Shown here in pieces: positions 7,058-12,306 of a DNA stretch of 12,306 nucleotides (positions are counted from its first letter, which is position 1; each line of letters begins with the position of its first letter). This DNA comes from Methylococcaceae bacterium. Lineage in GTDB: Bacteria; Pseudomonadota; Gammaproteobacteria; Methylococcales; Methylomonadaceae. The position numbers and the translations under genes are program-made. Location of the stretch: contig CANNNN010000041.1 of the NCBI GenBank assembly GCA_947506075.1, positions 1 to 12,306 of the forward strand, read 5' to 3'. The notes below the pieces were generated by a model. The model made no database searches and had not been told where the DNA came from. It was given only the letters and a program-made list of their open reading frames with translations.

Positions 7058-7431
7058 GCCGCCAAAGGCGCGCTGATAGATTTGCCGTCTTCGGTACGTG
7101 AAAAAGGTACGCCGTAATGTTCCAGTTCAATCACGGCGGGGATGGCTTCACGGCACATGTATTCGATCGCATCCTGGTCGCCCAGCCAGTCCGAGCCTTT
7201 GACCGTGTCATACATATGAAAGCGCCAATCGTCTTCGCCCATATTGCCCAGCGCTGCGCTGATACCGCCTTGCGCCGCGACAGTATGGCTGCGGGTAGGA
7301 AAAACCTTGGTGATGCAGGCGGTTTTCAGGCCTTTTTCTGCCATACCCAAGGTTGCACGAAGCCCTGCACCACCAGCGCCGACTACGACCACGTCGTAAG
7401 CATGTTCAATAATTTCATAAGCTGCGGACAT
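7054..7431 (-). CDS. sdhA: Succinate dehydrogenase flavoprotein, front part of a frameshifted sdhA
   Basis: This frame encodes the first 117 residues of SdhA plus eight out-of-frame residues (SISAPLAA) and a TGA. It carries the dinucleotide-binding motif VVGAGGAGL (16-24) and the flavin-linking His49 in TRSHTVAAQGGIS, then YDTVKGSDWLGDQD and ELEHYGVPFSRTEDGK. From Lys117 the expected continuation IYQRAFGGMTT is found one frame over, as if one A were missing after GGCAAA. The start ATG at 7431 lies 3 bases past the sdhD stop, with AGGG about 7 bases upstream. Together with the 5648-7057 frame it makes up a complete sdhA. Either the assembly has a homopolymer error or the gene is truly interrupted. 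Confidence 0.9.
   Translation of the reverse strand: MSAAYEIIEHAYDVVVVGAGGAGLRATLGMAEKGLKTACITKVFPTRSHTVAAQGGISAALGNMGEDDWRFHMYDTVKGSDWLGDQDAIEYMCREAIPAVIELEHYGVPFSRTEDGKSISAPLAA
7081..7083 (-). other. sdhA: Apparent -1 frameshift in sdhA
   Basis: The minus strand reads GGCAAATCTATCAGCGC where GGCAAAATCTATCAGCGC would keep SdhA in frame (GKIYQRA). One A is missing from a run expected to have four; on the + strand this is the TTT at 7081-7083. Both sides are perfectly conserved SdhA, so the break is recent or artificial. I see no stem-loop or slippery heptamer that would suggest programmed frameshifting. Confidence 0.85.
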
Positions 7432-7434
7432 GAG

Positions 7435-7815
7435 CTACCCTATCGATGCGACGCGAAACACAGCCAGCATAGCCGCGATCGCCAAAAACAAAAAAACCAG
7501 ATGAACAACCCAGATCGAGATAATCTTAGGACCTTCGGCGGCGACATAATCTTCAATCACGACCTGCAAACCTAAAGCGGCATGGTAGAAAACCGCGATG
7601 ATCCACATCACAATGCAGACGGTATTAAGCGGTGATGCCAGCCAGGCTGCAGTTTGTTGATAGGGAGCTGTCAGGCTCAATCCCAGAAAATTGATAAGCC
7701 AAAAAGATAAGGGAATCAGCAACACTGCAGTGACGCGCTGCATCCACCAGTGAGAGGTTCCGCCTTTTGCAGAACCCAGGCCCTTAGCCCGCGATAACGG
7801 CGTTCTATAATCCAT
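7435..7815 (-). CDS. sdhD: Succinate dehydrogenase membrane anchor subunit SdhD
   Basis: SdhD is one of two membrane subunits that bind heme b and ubiquinone in complex II. The 126-residue product has three membrane segments at about 29-48, 63-84 and 98-121. The heme ligand is His78 in FYHAALGLQVVIEDYV. Asp89 and Tyr90 follow at the same spacing (+11 and +12) as Asp82 and Tyr83 in E. coli, and Tyr90 is the likely quinone-site residue. The N-terminal MDYRTPLSRAKGLGSAKGG is a pattern I associate with one group of proteobacterial SdhD. I prefer the ATG at 7815 to the TTG at 7830 for that reason. This makes an 11-base overlap with the end of sdhC, so translation is likely coupled. sdhA starts 3 bases past the stop. 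Confidence 0.92.
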   Translation of the reverse strand: MDYRTPLSRAKGLGSAKGGTSHWWMQRVTAVLLIPLSFWLINFLGLSLTAPYQQTAAWLASPLNTVCIVMWIIAVFYHAALGLQVVIEDYVAAEGPKIISIWVVHLVFLFLAIAAMLAVFRVASIG

Positions 7816-8194
7816 AACAGCCCCAGACAAAAGTCATTAAAGTCAGCGCCAATGACGCTGCCAGCTCCATCATCGCATAACGATTCAGCGTTTCCAGTTC
7901 AAAGCTGCTTCCTGCATCCCAGATCAAATGGCGTACGCCATGGCACAGATGAAAAAACAGCGCGTAAACAAAGCCCCAGCACACCAATTTAAGCAACCAC
8001 AGCCCCATCACAGACTGCATTGCAGCATAGGAATCCGCCCCTCCGGCCAGCGCCGAAATGATATAAACAAATAAGATCAAACCTGCGGTGAGCATGACGC
8101 CGGTCATTCGGTGGGTGATGGAAATAATACCTGTTAAAGGTAATTTGTAGACTTGCAAATGCGGAGACGTGGGTCTATTAGTATTTATCGCCAT
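7805..8194 (-). CDS. sdhC: Succinate dehydrogenase cytochrome b556 subunit SdhC
   Basis: SdhC is the large cytochrome b subunit of the complex II membrane anchor and the first gene of the operon. The 129-residue product opens with the family signature NRPTSPHLQVYKLPLTGIISITHRMTG (6-32, with Ser25 and Arg29 near the quinone site). It has three membrane segments at about 33-51, 64-82 and 106-127. The heme-binding pattern is HLCHGVRHLIWDAG, where His82 aligns with the E. coli heme ligand His84. The start ATG at 8194 has only a weak GGA upstream. The promoter must lie in the 8195-8400 region; no strong minus-strand -35/-10 pair stands out there. Confidence 0.95.
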   Translation of the reverse strand: MAINTNRPTSPHLQVYKLPLTGIISITHRMTGVMLTAGLILFVYIISALAGGADSYAAMQSVMGLWLLKLVCWGFVYALFFHLCHGVRHLIWDAGSSFELETLNRYAMMELAASLALTLMTFVWGCYGL

Positions 8195-8328
8195 AGTGTT
8201 ATCCGGTAGTTTTGTTTATCTAAATGATCGTCCAGATCAAGAGCTGCAGTGAACCGCTTTGTTCCCCGCCGTCATAGCAGGATAGGTATTTGTACCACAT
8301 ATTATGAATATCCGCTGAAGTTAATAAA

Positions 8329-8360
8329 CTGAAATTTTCAGCCTGTTAGACTCAGTCTAA
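8329..8360. promoter_or_regulatory. Twin palindromes upstream of sdhC
   Basis: Two short perfect palindromes lie 4 bases apart: CTGAAATTTTCAG (8329-8341, one-base centre) and TTAGACTCAGTCTAA (8346-8360, one-base centre). They sit about 135-165 bases upstream of sdhC on one side and just before a plus-strand promoter-like pair (TTGCCA 8367-8372) on the other. This placement suits a regulator site shared by divergent transcripts. The regulator is not known, and neither palindrome matches a site I recognise. Confidence 0.35.
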
Positions 8361-8366
8361 TGGACT

Positions 8367-8396
8367 TTGCCAGAATCTTTGTTGTTATAGTAGAAT
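8367..8396 (+). promoter_or_regulatory. Plus-strand sigma70-like promoter
   Basis: TTGCCA (8367-8372) and TAGAAT (8391-8396) are 18 bases apart, with one mismatch to consensus in each box. Transcription would start near 8403 and read rightward, away from sdhC, over two very short open frames towards the small ORF at 8627. The palindrome at 8346-8360 ends 6 bases before the -35 box, a usual place for an activator site. Confidence 0.35.
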
Positions 8397-8559
8397 GCTG
8401 CACTTTATGGGTAAACCATTGCTGCCTTCTTATATTGCTTTAAAACTATTCCGTTTAAGATTCCTGCAATATAAACACCCGACTTAAAAAATATAAGGCT
8501 AGTCATGATTCAATCAAAAAAAATTCCTGATTGTACCGGATTATGGGGGCTAGTTAAAT

Positions 8560-8586
8560 TTGACATGTGATTGATTTTGTTAGATA
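8560..8586 (+). promoter_or_regulatory. Possible promoter for the small ORF at 8627
   Basis: A perfect TTGACA (8560-8565) is followed 15 bases later by TAGATA (8581-8586), preceded by TG-T as in extended -10 promoters. The -10 lies inside the left arm of the inverted repeat at 8573-8613, so folding or protein binding there would affect the promoter. The spacer is short, so this is tentative. Confidence 0.3.
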
Positions 8587-8613
8587 CCGCATTTAGCGGT
8601 TACAACTAAAATC
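8573..8613. repeat. Imperfect 18-bp inverted repeat before the small ORF
   Basis: The arms GATTTTGTTAGATACCGC (8573-8590) and GCGGTTACAACTAAAATC (8596-8613) flank a 5-base loop ATTTA. Both ends pair well (GATTTT with AAAATC, ACCGC with GCGGT) and the middle is mismatched. It lies 13 bases before the ATG at 8627 and overlaps the possible -10 box. It could act as an operator or as a structured 5' leader. Confidence 0.45.
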
Positions 8614-8626
8614 ATGGTGGTGTCTC

Positions 8627-8752
8627 ATGAAAACAAACTCACGCGACAAATGCTCAATTTGCATTCCTTTTGAGAGAAGTACCTATGACAAAATCATTTT
8701 CGTCTCCTGGAATAGCAAAAACGAAGGTTACCGCCTGATTCCCGTTAAATGA
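8627..8752 (+). CDS. Small hypothetical protein (41 residues)
   Basis: This short open frame begins with ATG, preceded by GGTGG about 8 bases upstream, and runs 41 codons to TGA. The product starts MKTNSRDKCSICIPFERS, has a Cys-x-x-Cys pair (Cys9, Cys12), then an aromatic, hydrophobic stretch TYDKIIFVSWNSKNEGYRL and a basic end. I recognise no family. Points in favour of a real gene are the natural residue mix, the possible promoter and the inverted repeat just upstream, and the tight fit between this repeat and the inverted-repeat element that begins 11 bases after the stop. Points against are its size and lack of a known relative. A decayed end of a longer gene is possible, but the frame is closed upstream at 8594. 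Confidence 0.35.
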   Translation: MKTNSRDKCSICIPFERSTYDKIIFVSWNSKNEGYRLIPVK

Positions 8753-8762
8753 ATCACTCGGT

Positions 8763-8881
8763 TTGCGCTAGCTTCCAAGCTTCAGCTTGGGAACCCAAAA
8801 GTCGAAGATCCTGCTTCGTAAGACGAAATACTGACCTGTCCAAAACCGAATTCCCAAGCTGAAGCTTGGCAACTAGCGCAA
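8763..8881. repeat. Inverted-repeat element (MITE- or REP-like)
   Basis: A 119-bp element has terminal inverted arms of 31 bases (8763-8793 and 8851-8881) that match at 29 positions. Each arm starts TTGCGCTAG at the outer end and holds its own 7-bp hairpin, CCAAGCT-tc-AGCTTGG or its complement. The centre has a further CGAAG-atcctg-CTTCG hairpin (8804-8819). It has no coding capacity. A related CCAAGCT/AGCTTGG hairpin recurs at 9452-9482. The structure suggests a small non-autonomous mobile element or a compound palindromic repeat. I cannot see a target duplication with certainty. As RNA it would fold strongly and could end or protect transcripts. Confidence 0.7.
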
Positions 8882-8900
8882 CTCTATAAATAAAATAATC

Positions 8901-9386
8901 ATGCCTCTAAAAAAACTTTGTTCCAGCCTTTTATTCCTTCTATTGGCCCTCTTAAATTCTCCCGCCCAGGCAGAGTCAAGTTCATTCACCTCAGGGAGCT
9001 ATCAGCAGCTCTTAGTCAGCAATCCCAACCAGCCCTTCATGCTGATCATTTGGTCAGTCAACTGCCCGTCCTGTCTGAAGGACATGGCGTTATTAAGCAG
9101 TATTCATAAAAGCAGACCTGAGCTAAAAATGATCATGCTGGCAGCGGATGACTTATCCGCAACCGAGCAAATTAAGCAAATCCTGGAGAAAAATCAATTG
9201 TCCGAACTTGAAAGCTGGGTTTATGCCGAGGACAACACCCAAAAACTTCAATTTGAAATTGACCCTAAATGGTATGGCGAGCTGCCCAGAACCTATTTTT
9301 TCGATAAAACTCACCAGCGCACTGGGGTCAGCGGCGTATTGTCAAAGGATGACTATGAGAAAATGTTCACCAAGATCCTGAAATAA
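8901..9386 (+). CDS. Secreted thioredoxin-fold protein (TlpA/DsbE-like)
   Basis: This 161-residue protein has a signal peptide (1-24, hydrophobic core at about 8-20, cleavage after PAQA) and a thioredoxin fold that should act outside the cytoplasm, most likely in disulfide or cytochrome-c-related redox work. The redox motif is WSVNCPSC with Cys55 and Cys58, preceded by the strand FMLIIW. The cis-proline is Pro129 in GELPRTYFF. MIMLAADD near 77-84 fits the next strand. Length and layout match small TlpA-like proteins; the partner is unknown. No Shine-Dalgarno sequence is seen before the ATG: the 20 bases between the inverted-repeat element and the start are nearly all A and T, with TATAAA (8885-8890). 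It is flanked on both sides by repeat elements and has no obvious operon partner. Confidence 0.8.
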   Translation: MPLKKLCSSLLFLLLALLNSPAQAESSSFTSGSYQQLLVSNPNQPFMLIIWSVNCPSCLKDMALLSSIHKSRPELKMIMLAADDLSATEQIKQILEKNQLSELESWVYAEDNTQKLQFEIDPKWYGELPRTYFFDKTHQRTGVSGVLSKDDYEKMFTKILK

Positions 9387-9388
9387 CA

Positions 9389-9604
9389 TATTTTTCACGA
9401 AAAGAACGAAAGACACGAAATCATAGCTGCTCTTACCTATAGACAGATTAGGCTGGTTCCAAGCTTGAGCTTGGGATCCAGCGAAAATAACTAAAGACAT
9501 GAAAAAAATCAAAATCTTGTACTAGCTTTGCTATTCACCCTTTGAATAATCAGTTACAGCTCGATATCCATTTTGAAAAATATCGTGTTTTTCGTGTAAA
9601 AATA
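9389..9604. repeat. Interval bounded by CACGAAA-type inverted repeats
   Basis: This 216-bp intergenic segment begins TATTTTTCACGAAAAG (9389-9404). It ends with a near-perfect inverted copy (9588-9604, TTTTTCGTGTAAAAATA) that has one extra base. Further CGAAAGACACGAAA motifs follow the left end and TCGTGT precedes the right end, so the CACGAAA unit is repeated several times. No open frame of note lies inside. The size, AT-rich ends and internal hairpin fit a non-autonomous mobile element, but a decayed repeat cluster is equally possible. Confidence 0.45.
9452..9482. repeat. Palindromic hairpin related to the 8763-8881 element
   Basis: GCTGG (9452-9456) pairs with CCAGC (9478-9482), and inside it CCAAGCT (9459-9465) pairs with AGCTTGG (9468-9474) around a TG loop. 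A bulge and a wobble pair separate the two stems, for about 14 bp in all. The core is the same palindrome found in both arms of the element at 8763-8881, so this is a third copy of a dispersed palindromic repeat within 700 bases. Confidence 0.65.
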
Positions 9605-9690
9605 TTTTCCACGTTAATCTATTGGCAATCCTAAGCGTTGTCATTTCAGATGTAAGCTAGCCCAGTCAAGAAATCTATCATCAAGGCAAT

Positions 9691-10626
9691 ATGGATACCT
9701 CAAAAAGTTCAGATATTTTCCATCAAATACACATTGATGTTGCGCGCAATGCAACCGATGATTTCAATTTATTTCACGATAGAAATAGATGGCTGCGCAT
9801 CAATCACAATCCGTTTAAAGGCCCGATTGCTCTCGGCTTTCAAGTGGAATCCCTGATCGAACATAAAGTTTTTCTTCACCGCCAGTCACATAACGAACAC
9901 GCGCTGATTCATGATCAAAACCTGCATTATAGTAACTACCAGTTTTCTTTTGTTAATGCCGTCAAACCCGGACAAGAAGTATCGATTGAAATTAAAACCT
10001 CGCAATTTAATGAAGAGCCCGAGACCATACTCAGCAACAGGATTGCAGTTAAGTCGGGTGGCGCATTAGCCTTACTGGGTTACAAAAAAGAATCCAAGTT
10101 TGCATTGTTTCTGACCAATCCGGATATTCCGCAGTTTGGCGCCCTGAATCAACACCCAGATAGGTCTTTTATCAGCGGCAGTCATTTTTTTCTGAAACGA
10201 AAATTTATCAGCATCAGCAATGCAAAAAACTTTTTGTGCGGTTCTCTGGTAGATCAGGATGCTTTTTTTGATCCGTTTCAAAATAAAGCGGTTTATCCTG
10301 AAATATTCCCGTGCAGCCTGATATCCAGCGCCTTGCTGGAAAAGGCCGTCATAGAAAAGCATGATTTTGAACGCAATCCGCTGGTTTATATGTCCCATAA
10401 AATCAGCATCGACCGCATCACCCTTGCCCAACTAAAATCCGGTGATGCACTGTATATACTGATCAAGCAGATACCCCCGGAAGCCAAACATGAAGGCATA
10501 GGCCATGCCATAGACTCACCCTATAACTATGAATGTTATGGCCTGATGGAAGATAAAACCATTCTTTACCGGGCGCTGATCTCTCTGGCTCCCTTAGAAC
10601 AAATCTTGAACTCGGTGAAACAATAA
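9691..10626 (+). CDS. Uncharacterised MaoC-like double hot-dog protein
   Basis: This 311-residue soluble protein resembles MaoC-type hydratases (hot-dog fold). The N-terminal half has NATDDFNLFHD (20-30) followed by NPFKGPIALGFQ (40-51), the spacing and residues of the hydratase pattern in which Asp24, Asn26 and His29 correspond to the catalytic loop. The second half (about 150-300) appears to be another hot-dog domain, with DQDAFFDPFQNKAVYPEIFP followed by SLISSALLEKA as the matching helix, but without the His. Such double hot-dog proteins handle acyl-CoA or acyl-carrier thioesters; the true substrate is unknown. AAGG five bases before the ATG supports the start. ygjP begins 3 bases after the stop, and the fructosamine-kinase-like gene follows, so it is the first gene of a three-gene operon. 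The family call is moderate. Confidence 0.7.
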   Translation: MDTSKSSDIFHQIHIDVARNATDDFNLFHDRNRWLRINHNPFKGPIALGFQVESLIEHKVFLHRQSHNEHALIHDQNLHYSNYQFSFVNAVKPGQEVSIEIKTSQFNEEPETILSNRIAVKSGGALALLGYKKESKFALFLTNPDIPQFGALNQHPDRSFISGSHFFLKRKFISISNAKNFLCGSLVDQDAFFDPFQNKAVYPEIFPCSLISSALLEKAVIEKHDFERNPLVYMSHKISIDRITLAQLKSGDALYILIKQIPPEAKHEGIGHAIDSPYNYECYGLMEDKTILYRALISLAPLEQILNSVKQ

Positions 10627-10629
10627 GCC

Positions 10630-11133
10630 ATGTCTGAATTGAAATATTTACTCGGTTATTCTGACAACGTAACCAGCCAGGTACGCCAACTTATCAGCGA
10701 CGATAAACTGGGCGAGACCTTATTAAAAAAATATCCGCTAGTTCATACGATCAGAACCGACAAGGCGCTTTATACCTATACCGTCGAGCTTAAAAATGCC
10801 TTGTTGAAACAGTCTCAACCGCTTAGCAAGGTGATTTATGACGACAAGATTAAAGACCTTCATCAAGCCTTGGGTTTGCATACGTTTATCTCCAGAGTCC
10901 AAGGTGGTAAACACAAGGCAAAAAATGAAATCCGGGTAGCCTCATTATTTAAGACTGTGCCGATGGCTTTTTTGAGAATGATCGTCGTGCATGAACTGGC
11001 GCATTTAAAGGAAAAGGAGCATAACAAAGCTTTTTACCAGCTTTGTCAGCATATGGAACCTGCTTATCACCAGTTCGAACTGGACATGCGGCTGTATCTG
11101 ACTCATCTGGATTTATTCGGCAAGCTGTATTGA
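10630..11133 (+). CDS. ygjP: YgjP family zinc metalloprotein (DUF45)
   Basis: This 167-residue cytoplasmic protein is strongly similar to E. coli YgjP over its whole length. The zinc-site motif HELAH lies at 121-125 with His131 further on (HELAHLKEKEHNKAF). The stretches LGLHTFISRVQGGKHKAK and EIRVAS before it, and HMEPAYHQFELDMRLYL after it, are typical. The family shares the fold of M48/DUF45 metallopeptidases. For the E. coli protein a nucleotide (UTP) pyrophosphatase activity has been proposed, which I recall but cannot confirm here. It lies 3 bases after the hot-dog gene, and its stop overlaps the next ATG by one base (TGATG), so the three genes are translated together. Start and family are sure; activity is not. 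Confidence 0.92.
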   Translation: MSELKYLLGYSDNVTSQVRQLISDDKLGETLLKKYPLVHTIRTDKALYTYTVELKNALLKQSQPLSKVIYDDKIKDLHQALGLHTFISRVQGGKHKAKNEIRVASLFKTVPMAFLRMIVVHELAHLKEKEHNKAFYQLCQHMEPAYHQFELDMRLYLTHLDLFGKLY

Positions 11134-12026
11134 TGGATTGGCAGACCGTTATTCGGCATATCGAGTCGGCAACCGCTCAGCCGTTTAACTTACTCAAATC
11201 CCAGCCGCTGACAGGCGGCGACATTAATAAGGCTTATCGTTTACAGGCGGAAAATAAAAGTTTTTTTATCAAGCTGAACCATCCGGATCGACTCCCGATG
11301 TTTGAGGCCGAAGCTTTAGGCTTGCTAGCTCTGGCTCAATCTGAGGCCATACGTGTGCCCAAGGTTATTGTTTGCGGCAAAACGAACGACCAAGCTTTTT
11401 TAGTACTTGAGTATATAGCCTTAAGTCAACTAAACACACACTCCGAAATGTTGCTGGGACAACAACTGGCCCAACTGCATCGGCATAAACAGCCGTTTTT
11501 TGGTTGGCATACTGATAACACCATTGGCAGTAGCAGCCAAGTCAACGGCCGATACCAAGACTGGATTACCTTTTGGCAACAGCAACGCCTGGGACAGCAA
11601 TTAACACTGGCGGCGAACAACGGTTATGACGGTCGCTTGCAGATACTGGGTGAAAAACTCTGTGCCGCAATACAGCCCTTATTTGACGGCTACCAGCCGC
11701 AACCGTCGTTGGTGCATGGCGATTTATGGCGCGGCAATGTTGCGGCCGATGAACAGGGAAATCCAGTCATTTATGACCCTGCCTGTTATTTTGGCGACCG
11801 CGAAACCGACCTGGCGATGACCGAGCTATTCGGCGGTTTCAGCCCGGCATTCTATCAAGCTTATCAAGCCGCATATCCTTTAGATCCTGGCTATGCAAAC
11901 AGAAAACCGCTCTATAATTTATACCATATACTCAACCACCTGAACCTGTTCGGGATCAGTTATCTGCATCAGGCAGAAGTCATGATGCATAACATTATCC
12001 TATCTATAACAGCACGGGTGAATTGA
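11133..12026 (+). CDS. Fructosamine kinase family protein
   Basis: This 297-residue cytoplasmic kinase belongs to the fructosamine-3-kinase/YniA group (aminoglycoside-phosphotransferase fold). Such kinases phosphorylate sugar adducts on protein amines (ketosamines), so that the adduct falls off, or small ketosamine substrates. Visible motifs are LTGGDINKAYRL (26-37), the ATP-binding Lys47 in FFIKLN, the hinge VLEYI (91-95), the catalytic loop HGDLWRGN (195-202) with Asp197, and the metal-binding DPACYFGDRETDLAM (215-229). I start it at the ATG at 11133, which overlaps the ygjP stop (TGATG). A farther upstream start at 11043 would lie wholly inside ygjP. It is the last gene of the hot-dog-ygjP-kinase operon. 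Deglycation repair is the family role; the substrate here is not proven. Confidence 0.92.
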   Translation: MDWQTVIRHIESATAQPFNLLKSQPLTGGDINKAYRLQAENKSFFIKLNHPDRLPMFEAEALGLLALAQSEAIRVPKVIVCGKTNDQAFLVLEYIALSQLNTHSEMLLGQQLAQLHRHKQPFFGWHTDNTIGSSSQVNGRYQDWITFWQQQRLGQQLTLAANNGYDGRLQILGEKLCAAIQPLFDGYQPQPSLVHGDLWRGNVAADEQGNPVIYDPACYFGDRETDLAMTELFGGFSPAFYQAYQAAYPLDPGYANRKPLYNLYHILNHLNLFGISYLHQAEVMMHNIILSITARVN

Positions 12027-12121
12027 AAAAAGCCACCCAGCAAAGCATCTATCCTAACGCCTTTACTTTTTACGACCCTAGCGTCACAAAAAAATATTAC
12101 AATCTGCTTAAATTTGCATAA

Positions 12122-12139
12122 TGTAAGTCTTAGCTTACA
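12122..12139. repeat. Short palindrome after the kinase gene
   Basis: TGTAAG (12122-12127) and CTTACA (12134-12139) form a 6-bp inverted pair around TCTTAG, about 95 bases past the stop of the kinase gene. It has no T-tract and looks more like an operator half-site pair than a terminator. Confidence 0.3.
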
Positions 12140-12254
12140 CTTTAATCCTAATGAGTAACCGATGTTACGCAGTAGAAACTCATCATCCCGTTTACCGCGC
12201 CGAGCACCGAAGCTTTTAACAGGATAGGCCCGCTAGGGGCGCGGCAGGGATGCC

Positions 12255-12294
12255 GGGCTTACCCAAAGGGACAGGAGTCCCTTTGGGTAAGCCC
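12255..12294. repeat. Perfect 18-bp hairpin near the right edge
   Basis: GGGCTTACCCAAAGGGAC (12255-12272) and its exact complement (12277-12294) surround an AGGA loop. A smaller GGCA-ggga-TGCC hairpin (12243-12254) comes just before it. There is no T-run after the stem in either direction, so it is not a typical terminator. The GC-rich, multi-stem form suggests a dispersed intergenic repeat, cut by the window edge. It could still serve to end or protect transcripts. Confidence 0.6.
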
Positions 12295-12306
12295 CCACGG
12301 CTTTCT

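Noticed and set aside
7054..7100. Programmed frameshifting in sdhA.
   Set aside because: No slippery heptamer with a following stem-loop is seen, and SdhA is not known to need recoding. A homopolymer error or simple mutation explains it better.
5320..7575. Several plus-strand open frames over 60 codons opposite sdhB, sdhA and sdhD.
   Set aside because: They are antisense shadows of strongly conserved sdh genes and have no family features of their own.
11043..11132. Upstream extension of the fructosamine kinase by 30 residues.
   Set aside because: The extension lies fully inside ygjP in another frame, while the ATG at 11133 overlaps the ygjP stop in a normal TGATG junction and begins at the family N-terminus.

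Overview
The window looks like chromosomal DNA from a gammaproteobacterium. It carries sspA-sspB, sdhCDAB with the flavinylation factor gene sdhE, a YqiB-like DUF1249 gene, a YgjP-like metalloprotein gene and a diheme cytochrome c4. The intergenic regions are AT-rich, and the protein texture reminds me of methanotrophic Methylococcales. That last placement is an impression, not something the sequence proves. No rRNA, tRNA, CRISPR array, integrase or phage gene was seen.

Layout. Positions 1-418 hold no supported gene. A minus-strand group follows: pilZ-like (1348-1647), queD (883-1287) and DUF1249/yqiB-like (419-874). A diheme cytochrome c4 gene (2046-2612, minus) stands alone. The minus-strand pair sspA-sspB (3258-3893 and 2866-3246) has a recognisable promoter and a hairpin terminator. 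About 700 bases without a convincing gene come next. The succinate dehydrogenase operon sdhC-sdhD-sdhA-sdhB-sdhE (8194 down to 4615, minus) has junctions that overlap or are only a few bases apart. The sdhA reading frame is broken by an apparent single-base loss in a short A-run (T-run 7081-7083 on the + strand). This splits it into a 125-codon front part and a 469-codon back part joined by an ATGA overlap.

The interval upstream of sdhC (8195-8900) is rich in structure. It has two adjacent short palindromes next to a plus-strand promoter-like sequence, a 41-codon small ORF preceded by an imperfect inverted repeat, and a 119-bp element with 31-bp near-perfect inverted ends. On the plus strand there follow a secreted thioredoxin-fold protein (8901-9386) and a second inverted-repeat interval with a related CCAAGCT/AGCTTGG hairpin (9389-9604). 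A tight three-gene operon comes after: a double hot-dog MaoC-like protein (9691-10626), ygjP (10630-11133) and a fructosamine-kinase-family protein (11133-12026). The window ends in a region carrying a perfect 18-bp hairpin (12255-12294).

How the genes work together. SdhCDAB forms respiratory complex II and SdhE attaches FAD to SdhA. SspB delivers ssrA-tagged proteins to ClpXP, and SspA is an RNA-polymerase-associated stress regulator. QueD makes 6-carboxytetrahydropterin for queuosine. The cytochrome c4 carries electrons in the periplasm. The most notable points are the sdhA frameshift, the repeat elements around 8763-8881 and 9389-9604, the small ORF in the sdhC upstream region, and the uncharacterised hot-dog protein tied to ygjP and the fructosamine kinase. 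I did not find clear evidence for a wholly new multi-gene system.
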